Positions 34,250 to 45,700 of a DNA stretch of 64,000 nt are shown piece after piece. Under the pieces are notes generated by a model that was not told the origin of the DNA, did no database searches, and saw nothing but the letters and a program-made list of their open reading frames with translations. Position 1 is the stretch's first letter. Each line of letters opens with the position of its first letter. The position numbers and the translations under genes are program-made. Where the stretch lies: contig CDMY01000201.1 of the NCBI GenBank assembly GCA_001179505.1, positions 35,968 to 99,967 on the forward strand. Reading direction: 5' to 3'. This DNA comes from Vitrella brassicaformis (Eukaryota; Sar; Vitrellaceae).

Positions 34250-36815
34250 TCAGATATAAAATGTAGGCAGCGATCTGCTGCAGGCAGAGACAGGCACGGT
34301 GACACAGAAACACACACTACGAGCGCTCTCTCCTCTCTGCAATGCTCTCAACTCGGATGTCATTGGCAGCAACGCGACCAATGACATCCACGCCGGCCGC
34401 GTAGCCCCGTCGACATCCGGCTCCCCCGTGCCCGTCAGGCTGTTGTCGACCCCTATGGTCATCCTCCTGAACACACAGCAGCACAGGCAACAGAACAAAA
34501 AGCATCAACAGGCAGGCAGGCAGGCCGGCCGGGAGCAGGCAGTCCTTGCTGACCCTTCCATAGGTAGGGGGGAAATCGTGTGGGGTGAAGAAGATGAACC
34601 ATTGCTCACGCGGAGGGGGCCGAGACTGCAATGAATGACGCACACCAAGACACACACACAGAAAGGTGAGATCTTCCACTGCAGCAGCGGATGGTCTTAC
34701 CTTTGAGGATAGGCGTGGGATGACCGCCTGTGGGCGGATGTAACGCGACTCGCACCATTCAGACACCATCCGGGTGCTCCTCCACCGCACACGCACACGC
34801 AGTGCATTGGTGCCCACCACCGCACAGTCTGACCGGACAAATATACACACACACACACACACATACACACCGGCTTTTGGACATATGTGTGTCTGAGTAT
34901 TGTGTCTTGTGGCTGGTTGCTCACGGACCGTTGATTCTGCTCCTCTCGGCCCCTTGTCCCCGCCACAAGGAAAGGATGCGCAGCATCAGCGTCGGTTTGC
35001 CGATGCTCCGGGCGATGTTGCCGGCCACCTTGGGGGGTGCTTTCTAGACAGACACACATTCCACCACGTCACTAGCCCCATTCCTCCCGCTCAGCCATGT
35101 ACCAGCGACCCTGGCAGCGGTCTCCTTCCACGCTAGCGGCACCAACGTCGCCCTGTCGGCACCCGTCACGATTTGGCAACCGGACCACCAGAGGATCCTC
35201 CTTGGAGTCACCCATTCCGAGTCGCGTATTGGTGTGCCATCCTGAGCGACCAATACGAGGTCTTGCGCCTTCCAGAAGTCACCAAAATCAACCTGCTCTC
35301 TGAACCGCTGAAAGACGCCCATTGCTTGAGAGCTGTCGGCAGCCGCGACGACTTGCTGCTTGAAGTTGATGAGCAGCTGCGTATCTGTCAGCCAGCCAGC
35401 GCATCGTTGTTATGTTGTGCTGTGCTGTGGTCCTGGACTAGTTACCTCTGTGTGGTCCAGAGAGAGGAACACGGTGTCGGCTTCTGCGTCGGTGGGGAGA
35501 CGGGGCACTGGCCTGCGTGGTGGCCTGCGTGAGGGAAGGAGTGGGCCCACAGCTGCACAACATGCAAATGTCACACGTCCTTGCCCACCTGCTCCTGTTC
35601 CTGTCGTCGTCATCGCAGGGGGGCCGGGTGACCCTGAATGAACAACCACCCACACACACACGACTGCGAGTCGTCGGTCCGCCGGCTGAGCTGGTGCGAC
35701 TTACCGATAGCCTCAGCTGATGGGCCTGGTAGCGTGCTCCATTCTGGGTGTGTGGTCGACAATGCCGCAGCATCAGCTGACAGGACAAAACGCATCCAGC
35801 AGAATGAATGTGGATGCCATGATCTGTCTGCCTCTCTTCAGACGCACCGCAGAATGGGTCATCCCTCTCAAACAGCACCAAACTCAGTGAACCAGCAGCA
35901 GCAGCTGGAGGACAAACAAGACGGCACAGAGCAGCAGGTCAGGTGGAGAGGGGACTGGGGGAGGTGTGGACTCGGGATGGGCCGGGCTGAACGGCAGGTG
36001 GTTCGGGTGACGGGTAGGGATACGGCACGCCGTGGCTCGCTAGTAGTAAGCGTGCTGCCTCCCGTGTCTGTCGGTCCACACCACCACTGCTGCCGGCGGC
36101 ACATGCCAAACCACCTGAAGAATCCGGCACCCACCCTTGCCGTCCAGCAGCTTGGTGACGGTCTCGACGTGGTAGCCAATCTGCTGTTGTGGGGCAGCCG
36201 GGGCAGCAGCGGGCGATGTGGGTGTGGGCGAGAGGGAGCTGCTGCTGCCGCCATCGATGCTGCTGGTGGTGGTGGTGATGATGATGATGACGCTGGCGGG
36301 TGGCTCTCGATCTTTTTCTGGACGTAACGAAGGTCCCGAATGGCCTGATCCACATTCACACGTTGTGAGGCATTACTTGACATACATACGTACGCATGGA
36401 AGTCATTCTCACCTTCTTGATCATCAGCTCCGGCTTTCGCTTTGGTACCAGCTCCATTATCTTCTCCACACCTTCAGCAGCCGACGATCCACATCCTGCC
36501 TCTTGGCGAAGCCCAGAAGGGCCTTCGCCGCTCACCACACGTCTCGGTTTCCGTCGAGAAATGCAGGGCCCTGAGACGGACGCACAAAGCGAACAGGCAG
36601 ACGCATCATGCGAACATTCATTCATTGTATTCACCTCGTCGGCTGGATTCTTGGAAAGGGTACGAGCCGCCCTCGTCGGAAAACGGGGTCGGCCTGACCC
36701 GATCCAGGTCGATTAGGACTGCCTCGCTCCCGCCGCCGCCCTTCGACCGAATGCCTATGTTCGGCTCCTGTGAATATGTCAAGATATGGCACACACGCAC
36801 ACACATAAAGACGCG

Positions 36816-36846
<31 letters not shown>

Positions 36847-37605
36847 AGAGAGAGAGAGAGAGTGAGGTTTGGAAGGTAAGCTCATCCCATCCCATCCCAT
36901 CCCATGCGGCCCTTCAAGTAGTCCTTACATGGATATCGCCGTGGATCAGGCTGGGCCTCAACCTGTCGAAATGCAGGAGGGCCTCAAACACCCCACAGCA
37001 GATATCCACCACCGTCGCCATCGGCTGCTTCTCCTCGAGCTGGTTGAGTGTACCTGCACGGCGTCGCACGTAGTGTGAATCTACGTGTGAGATGTTGTGT
37101 GCCAGTACGTGCCTCCATGTGTTTGTCTGTCTGTCTGTCTTTCGGTTGGCTTACCGGCCAGCCATTCCATCTTGTAGGCCTTGATCTGCAGTGCAGCCCT
37201 CCCGTCCCCTCAATACGGTAGATGTCCTTGCATGTGATGACGTTGGGGTGGGGGGTGCCCGCCCAGCCGTCAAAACCCGTCCAGAGATAGCCATCGTCCT
37301 CCTACATATATGCGTACATGCAGGCAGTCAGACAGTCAGAGAGACAGTCAGACACAGATAGACCAAAGCTCCACGCGTCCGTGGACCTGTAGGGCACAGT
37401 CGTGCTGGTCTGAACGACACCACAGACAGATGCACGTGGATGTCTGCGTGTGTCGGTACCTGGATAGAGGACCTTGACCGTTCACTTGTTGCCCGCTCCA
37501 TCTTCCACGGGCAGCACCGCCCGAAGACGGCCCGTCAGCGGCCGCTCCTCGTTCTCGTCCCACATCTGCCCCTTCTTCTCCTCAAGCCACTCCTGCGAAC
37601 CATTC
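34250..37605 (-). pseudogene. Disrupted protein-kinase-like gene and downstream exons
   Basis: Minus-strand exons with proper splice sites and (CA)n-on-plus introns, but broken frames. Kinase-like blocks in order: near 37590-37462 (EERPLTGRLRAVLPVEDGAG, then TGA, then TVKVLYPG); near 37298-37160 (HPNVITCKDIYRIEG, a 1-nt shift, then ALQIKAYKMEWLAG); near 37058-36928 (TLNQLEEKQPMATVV ... LRPSLIHGDIH); near 36773-36650 (EPNIGIRSKG ... VLIDLDRVRP), giving a catalytic-loop-like HGDIHEPN and a DLD in place of DFG. Further 3': GVEKIMELVPKRKPELMIKK reached only by another shift (about 36560-36420), VDQAIRDLRYVQKKIE then a shift into IGYHVETVTKLLDG (36390-36130), and intact-looking exons QLLINFKQQVVAAADSS (about 35385), LVLVAQDGTPIRDSEW (35250) and LRVRVRWRSTRMVSEW (34800). 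Either a decaying gene or a gene hit by several base-call indels. Confidence 0.45.
35934..35995 (-). repeat. 62-bp segment about 90% identical to 45418-45479
   Basis: Read by eye, about six mismatches over 62 bp with no gap. In the minus-strand frame both encode a Pro/Ser-rich peptide (FSPAHPESTPPPVPSPPDLL here, FSPAPAESTPLPVPSPPDLL there). It lies inside the disrupted locus. Confidence 0.6.
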
Positions 37606-39792
37606 TTGATTCACTTATCGCCCTTTCCTTTCCTCCTTGTTTGCTGACCAGGGGCGTCGTGATCACTTGCCTTCCTCTTCCGCTAGAAGACCAACTGCAC
37701 AAAGCAATGAAAGTGAATGGGTGCTGGGAAATGACACGCCTGTAGAAATCTGGTCATTTCCCAAGCAGCTGCCGAGTAGGACGCCTCCCCCGAACACACT
37801 CTCGGCCACGAAATGGACGACAGGGAAGAGAATCCCGGAGAGAAGACAGAGAGCGGCTGAAATCGAAAAGACCGCTGAAACACACACACACACTCGCACG
37901 CACGCCATGGTCGCTTGTCTGGCTTGGGTCTGGCTGCTCAGCGTCTGACGGTCACGAGACAGCCCTGAGGTACTCATCATGGGCTTCATCGTGGGAGCGT
38001 TGGTGCTCGTCACCCCTACAATTTGCAAGGGAAACTGATACACATCCATCCAATTGTCTGTCCCAGTTGCCAGAGTGAACGGCGCGTCGCACTTGGTCAC
38101 CTTTGCCGGTCAAAATGAGATGCTGAGAGGTCTGGACTGGCAGGGGTGTGGCGTGGCGGGAGAAGAGGCGATGGGTGACGCCAGCGGCGTATCGTTGCCT
38201 ACATTTTATATCGGGGCTGAAGAACCAATGAGAGAGAGAGGAGGGCCACGACGACCGTGAGAGAGCGGCAAGCATCCTTGCTCGGAGGGTGAGTCGAGAG
38301 TGTGCGGGTAGCGCGCGCGGGAGTTTGCGGGTGCGGAGGCGTGCGGGAACAAGGGTGTCACAGGGAAGGCAGGAAATGCGCCGTCCAGCGACTAAATTCT
38401 TCCAAAAGACCCGTCTCCTGGCGGCGAGAAATTCAATTCGTAGACTACCCGTCTCGCGGCGAGAATTATCGCGGGACTTTCATGAACTTCATGGGTTTGA
38501 TATCTCACCGTGTGTCAGGCAAAATCGTCAGAGTAGTCCCCCGAGTCTGCCACGAATTCACCCGTCCCTCCCTCTCCTCTTCACTCACACATGTCATGCC
38601 GAATCCTGCTGTTGCGGGACTCGTCAATGTTTGTACGAATGGATATGAGACTGGCAGTAGGTAGGTACATGCAGTGCACCCATGGATGTGGCATAAGCGA
38701 GAGAGACATACCGTGTAGTTACATGCAATGAATGGATGGGCGAGCCCACTCGTCAATGGCCCTTTTGCATTGACGCTCGCCTCTTCCCTGGCTGACTGTC
38801 ATGACCCACTCACCTCACCCCAGCCCATGCACCCACCCTTTGGCAATACCGTTCACGACCACAGATAGGACGACACGGCACCAGCATCCCGTCCACTCCA
38901 CCCACGTCTGTCTTGGCGTGGCCGGCTGGCTGCCTAGGTCTATACAGTCAGAGAAAAAGAGACACCATCCCTACCCCCAAGTCAGTCAGTGACATCCATT
39001 GCGGCTTAGCTAGGTAGTCAGAGAGAGAGAAAGAGAGAGAGAGAGAGAAATAGACAGACAGAAGGAGCAACAAGACTGCAGCGCATAGCCAATGGACGGC
39101 GGCCGGTGTCATGAGTGACACGTCCAAGGGGCAGCCGAACGGTGGCTCGACGAAGGAAATGGGCACCCTCGTCGAGCTACCTTCGACCTTCCTCTCCCAC
39201 GTGTGCACACACGACGCTGTCCGCCCGCCCGCCCGCCCGTCAGTGTGGATAAAATGTCTGCATGTACGTATCAGTTCACGCATCGCATCCACCCACTCAC
39301 TTGACACCTCACAGCCACCCATACATACCATACACACACACTGCCCTCGGGCACACACGCACGCAATAATTCAAAAACACAGACAGACAGACAGACAGAC
39401 AGAAGAGCTCCTCACGCACGCGTTTGTTCAGTGGTGAGTGAGTGAAGCCTTGTCGACGCAGCCATCCATCCATCCATCATCTTCTTCCTCCGCCGCAAAC
39501 ACTCGCTGCACAAGCTCTATCTACCAGCTCTGCTAGTGTACCGTCGTACGTAACGCTGCAGGCATGATCGATACCGTCTCAGCCGTTTCTCGCACGTCAC
39601 ATCGCTGTACATCACTGTGTCCGTCTGTCGGGGCACGACAGACGGCCAGAGTGAACGCCAACACGAATGACGAGCGAGAAACGTCTGAAGTGTATCTGGC
39701 GATCCACCCATCCATCCATCCATCCATCCGACAAGAAATGACACAACGTAATAAACACCGTGGCTGCCTCGGAGCCGCCCAAAGAGACCTAC
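37606..39792. other. 2.2-kb spacer without a supportable gene
   Basis: Between the disrupted kinase-like locus and the 3' end of the long UBC/NHL gene. Frames here are short; a minus frame near 37908-37663 begins like a signal peptide (MACVRVCVCVSAVFSISAAL) but the Cys/Val part is simply CA repeat. Contains (GA)n at 39021-39050, GACA run at 39381-39402 and CATC runs at 39464-39478 and 39706-39727. Confidence 0.4.
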
Positions 39793-42700
39793 TTATCGGT
39801 TCTGCGCGGCGTGATGTGGGTGTGGGTGTGGGTGTGGAGCGTTGCCATGATGGCCGGTCGTTGCCGGGATGCAGACCCGCAGTATCTGAATCCGACGGTT
39901 CCCAGTGTCGCACACTGCCAACGTGGTCGACTGAACACACAAGACATACACGTCAGGCATGTAGAGGAACCACTTTCCCGCGTCAGCAGGGGTGTGCTTC
40001 TTACGTCGTAATCGGTCGATTGTTTCTCGGCGGGCGCCTCCATGTGTGCGAGGCCTGGCGGTGGCGGCAGCGGCGTGGTCACCTGGTGGGTGTGGTAGTG
40101 GCTGTGCGCCCGGGAATGGGCCGGCGGCCGGTGGGGGTCGTGGCGATGGTAGCCCCACAGGAAACCTACGTGCGCATGGTATGGATGGTATGTTGAATGC
40201 TGTATGGTATGCGTGTGGAGGGGAAGGCTGACTGACCTGTGACTTCTCGCGTGACGTATCGCGGCAGCACACAGATGCTAGTTGGGTGGTCATAGTGACC
40301 CAATGTGCCACCTGAATAGCCAGCACATCACCACGCATCATGACCAAAGAAGCTCTTGCCTTTTGTGCCCGTCCGTCCCAGCGAGCTGCTGGCCTACCTA
40401 CCTTTGCCGCCGATGAGTTTGTAGTAGACAGTGTTGCCATGGAAGATGCACACCCGCCGCACCATACTGGCCTCCCTCTTGGACACACCAGACGACAACA
40501 GAGCCGGCGCCGCAGGGGCCGCAGGCGGCTGGGGCGTCGGCCGCTTCACGATATCCGCGAAGGTCGGGCCGCCCCCGCCATCCTTCTTGCCCTGCCCAGA
40601 TGGCAGCCTCGTGAGTGTGGGTGACGTCTTGGCCATGGCGATGGCATCGAGCTCCTCATAGGTCTTGTACGCGAACATGCCGACCCTGCTGCACTTCTGC
40701 CAATCGGGAGGGGGCGGGGGAGGGGGAGGGGCATTGTGTGGGGGGGCAGAAGCGGCATGATGCGGGCTCGGAAAGGCTGAAATGGAACACGTAAGAGCAG
40801 AGCAAGATGCATGAAGGTGACCAACGATTGATGCAAAATGCTGGTGGTCTGTCTCTGTCGGCCCTACCAGCATCAGTGGTGGCGCCTCTATGGATAGAGG
40901 GTCTTGCTGCCGGGGGCGGCGCCTGCCCCCTGCCGGCGTGTTTGGGGGGCGCCGGGCCACTGGGGCCACTGGTGCAAGAGGCCGGGAGGGCGTATGGGAA
41001 GTGGAATGTCCTCTGTGTGGAGAGGTCGTGTGACGAGGCAGGGATGGCCTGCTGTGAGGGGAGGGGCAGGTGCATGAGGTTGATGGCGAGGATGCAGTGG
41101 TGGGAGTTGAGACAGGCATAGAGGACCGGGGGCTGACGAGGGCTCTCACGGTCCATGCACAGGCTGCATCATATAACAGTGGATAGATACCACACACAGC
41201 CACATCACATCGATCCGATCCACGCTTGTGAGCCGTCAGAGTGCACCATTGCATTGCCCACCTCGTCGCCACGGCTCTCGTGAGCCCAAGGCTTGCGAAG
41301 TCGATACAGTACAAAGGCAGACCTGATAAACGGACATGTAAGCAGCCGTCAAACATCTGCTGCGCTGATTGTGTCGTTTGTCGTTTGTCGCCTCACTCAC
41401 CGTTTTTGAGCGACAGCCCGGTGATCCTGCCTGACTGCCTCCTGGCGCCCTCGTCGCCCTCCGCCACCCACAGGACGTCGCGTGTGCAGTCCACACACAA
41501 CGCCTTCGGGCAATGAATGCGGCCGGGACTTGACCCAGATCCTAGGCCCTGAAGCTCTCGCCTCGGTGCTCCTGTAGAGATGTCGAAAGTCTGACATTCC
41601 AACCACATGAAGCACAACGATGAGCAAACGATCTTGTGCACGAGCGTGGGTGTGGCTTACGAGTATGCGATTTGTCGCCTCGTCCGCCACAATGACTTCC
41701 TCGTCCGAGAAGACGATCGACGACACGCGACGCAGCGAGAAGTCAGGCGACGCCTTGCCCCAGAAATTGCGGCCGAGAGTGCCCGTCGCCACCTCCCACA
41801 GAAGGCTGACGACCGGGGCTCGCCCGCCCATGAACCCGCCGTCACGCGAGCCCCCGCTTTGGATGCGGAACATACACAGCCGGCCCGCAGATGCGACTGC
41901 GATAGACCTGAAGTCCTGATACGACACGGCCGTGGCGCGCTGAATCCACTCGGCAAATGGGCCAGTGGGCCGCGGAGGTGCCGGGGGGAGAGGAGTGGCT
42001 GGGGGGGAGGGTGAGGGCGATGGCAGGGGGGATGGTGCGATGGCGTCGTCCTCAGGGCCGCCCAACCTGACAGCCGAGAAGCCGTCCATGTCCTCCTCGG
42101 GCGATGAGACGGGCTCAGATTTCACATTGGCATTGGTGTTGGCATTCGAGACGCGTGTTGGTGGCGCTATCGCTCGGTCTGTGTGGTCGGTCACCCTGAC
42201 CACGGTCTCCTGCGATGAGTCATGGTGCAGCGCGTCGAGCCGGACAGGCCCGTAGTCGTCATCGGCCGCTTCGCCAGGCGATGATGGGCCGGCATCTCTG
42301 CCTGATGGTGACGTGGCCGGCTCGACTTCATTTGACGACGAAAGCACGCCGTTCGATAGAGGCTGTTGTTGTTGGTCAGCGGTATCCGCAGGCGGCGGCA
42401 GGGGCATGGTTGGAGGCGACAGGCGGATGGCCTCTTCCTTTGCTGGTGTTGGCTTGTCGTCCCTGTCACTCTGACTCTCCTCAGCAATGGTGGGGGGCGG
42501 CAGCATCAGCATGTGTTCCACAGGGCCGTGAGACGGCTCAGGCAGACACGACAAGGGGTGCGGCGTCGGCCCATCGACCGATCCTATCGCAGGGCTGCCT
42601 GCCGCGGGGCTGCCCGTCCTCTTGCCGCTCTGCAGCGACGCCGGCGAGTGCGACAGCGATGACATTGACGACGTAGCGCACACCTTGACGGGAACCACAG

Positions 42701-45700
42701 GAGGGATGGCTCCTTTCTCGGGTGTCAGGGGGCCCCCAACGCGCTGCTTCGACGCCAGTAGAGCCTCTTGGTAGGTCTTGGCCTTCCTCGTGGCCATCAT
42801 CGGCATGCTCGTGAATGGCTCCGAGGCGCCTTGGGGCAGAGCAGACGGCGGCCGCATGCCCGTCGGAGAACTGACCGCCTTTGGGACCGGGGCGACAGTG
42901 ACCGGCCGCTCCTGCCCCCCGACCACCTTGCCGCCTGTCTCACCGACGACGGCCTCTTCCTCTGCCTTGGACGCACCTGCCGGCTGGTCGTGGGTGTCTG
43001 CCGATGGGGGTGCGCCCACAGAGGTGTTGGTGACGGCCGACAGGGAGGGGGATGACGCCAGGTGCTTGTTGGAGGCAGCGGCGGGGCTGGCACGTTCATC
43101 GTCTCTCGTGGACGGATCGCTGCCATCAGCCTTCAGGTCGTTGGGCGGCGATGCGGGAGCCTCCTCTTGTATCAGGGGCGCGGGGACGGGAGTACCGTTG
43201 CTGTGAGTGGTGATGGAGCTGAGGCCGGGCGAGATGGTGGAGGATGCGGCGTCTGCCTCTGCAGTGTCGCCCTTGGGTAGGTGTGGGAGGGCAGGGGAGG
43301 GCGACTTGGACATCTTGGCGTGTGGGTCGGGGGGGCTGCCAGGGCGCTTGGTCGGCTCCACTGTGGGGCTGCAGATCGATGCCTCATCATCAGAGTCTGA
43401 GCAAAGAGAAAGAGAAGCAATGAGCAACCAGTGCTGCGCCTCGGGTGCATTTGTGGGCGTGCTGTGCTGTGCGTACCGTTGCCCGCCCCTGAAATCGATG
43501 AGGATGCGTCTGAGAGCTCCCCGTCATCAGTACCGTCCCGACGCGCTGCGGAAACTCGCCCCGCCCCTCTCCGCCTCCTACACACACCGCCCTCCTCTTC
43601 ATCGTCTGCTGTCCGGGTAGGGACGATCGCTGCAGGACGAGCAGCAGCTGCACCGTCACCATTGGGCACTGTCGACGCAGTGGCCGCCTCAGCGCTGCCC
43701 CTCTCCCCCTCTGCCGCACCCACATCGGTGGTCCTCTGCAGACAGGGCGAGCAGGTGAAAGATCCCGTGTGCAGCGACTGGCCGCCTTCAGGGATCGCCT
43801 CCAGCGGCATGAGGGGCCCGCCGCACTTGGCACACACACGGTGGTGGCTGCCGTGGCTGGCCTTGGACGGTCCCCTCCCGAGTCCCTTCCGCCTCTTGCC
43901 GCCGTGGTCGGCCAACGTTGGGAAATCCTCGAGCCGATCTAGCTCGAACCGAGGAGAGGGCTTGGGATCCTCCTTGCCCGCCACCGCCGATACAACTGGA
44001 GCTGCTGAAGCTGCTGGTGCTGGTGCTGGTGGTTGGGGCGGTGGCGGTGGGGATGGCTGGGGGGCGGGGGCAGGGGATGCAGCTGCAGCAGTGGGTTGGT
44101 CCTTGACGGCCTGCCAGACCTTCCGGCTGCCGTGGGCGTGTGCGGCGGTGTCGGACACGAAGCTGCCGCTCCCGTGGCCACTCGGGAAGGGGTGATCGTG
44201 GCGCGTGTGGTGGCCTCGGTGGGGGTGGGGGCGGGGCGGGCCGCCCCCCNNNNNNNNNNNNNNNNNNNNNNNNNNNNNNNNNNNNNNNNNNNNNNNNNNN
44301 NNNNNNNNNNNNNNNNNNNNNNNNNNNNNNNNNNNNNNNNNNNNNNNNNNNNNNNNNNNNNNNNNNNNNNNNNNNNNNNNNNNNNNNNNNNNNNNNNNNN
44401 NNNNNNNNNNNNNNNNNNNNNNNNNNNNNNNNNNNNNNNNNNNNNNNNNNNNNNNNNNNNNNNNNNNNNNNNNNNNNNNNNNNNNNNNNNNNNNNNNNNN
44501 NNNNNNNNNNNNNNNNNNNNNNNNNNNNNNNNNNNNNNNNNNNNNNNNNGGGCCGCCTCCTGGTGGGTGGCGGAACGACTCGGATGTCGATGACAGCTGC
44601 GAGGTGAGCGAAGAGGCACTTGGAGTGCGCTGATTGTTGCGGAACGGACGACGGCCGCCGGGGGGCTGGTTGTGGAACTGACGCTGGCTCCGCAGACTGC
44701 CGGGGGTCGACAGGATGGTGCTCGGCGGGGAAGACGTGCCGCCTCCCGTGCTGTACCCTCGGCTGCTGTAGCCGCCGCCCCCTCGTCTGTGATGGTGGGT
44801 CGGCCACTTGATGCCGCCGCCCTCCACCGGCACGTCCACCATCACCCGCAGACCATCGACGATGAGCAGTGTCGACCCATCGCCGCCAGGGCGTGTGGCG
44901 CACAGCTTTGGGTACGTCAGCTGCAGCTCGGCATACTGCGCGCACTCGACGGCCGTCCGGTCAAGCCCTCCCATACCAGCCGTCCCATCAGACGGCCGCG
45001 GAAGTCGCCTCCTGACGGTGGCCTCCGATGGTGTCGGCGTCACGCCCTCATCACCTGGCTGTGCCACAGCGGGCGTCTGTGGCGCGCTATCGAGTCCACC
45101 GCCGGACAAACGGCCCTCCCCGCTACTCCTGCCGGGTGTGGTGAGCAGCGAGAGGCTGACCCCACTGGCGCCGCTGACGCCTCTCGACGCCGTGATGCTG
45201 CCCGACAGCTGTGGCGGCGTGTCGGAGGACGAGGGCTCCCGGCCGGACACGGGGGGCGTTGTGGACATCCGTTCCAGCGGCTGACTGCTGACCTCTGACG
45301 GCATCGACGACATGCCAGTCGGCGATGCGGCCATGTTGGATGCACGCGATGGGGACGTGGATGCGAAGGACGGCTGCGACTCGTTGCTGTACTCGGGCTG
45401 TAGGACAGGCACACGAAGCAGGTCAGGTGGAGACGGGACTGGGAGCGGTGTGGACTCGGCAGGGGCCGGGCTGAAGGGCTCAATGGCCACAGCAGCAAGC
45501 TGGTGGGGGAGTGGTTCGGGGGATGGCGTGGTGTTGGCAGGAGAGGGCCTGACGTCTTGTCTCTGCAGGCGCTGGTGCATCCATGGGGGCGGGATGGAGT
45601 GGTGCGGCAAATACCCCAGAAACGCCTCCAAATTCTGCATTGCATGCAGACCAGTAACATGCCAATGATTCATACATATTGGGGGTGCCGGCCGGGTGCC

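Noticed and set aside
33631-37500. TGA reassigned as a sense codon in the nucleus
   Set aside because: In-frame TGAs occur at 33631 and in the kinase-like locus, but homoserine kinase, PDE, CacyBP, MYND, SRP19 and others all end cleanly at TGA.
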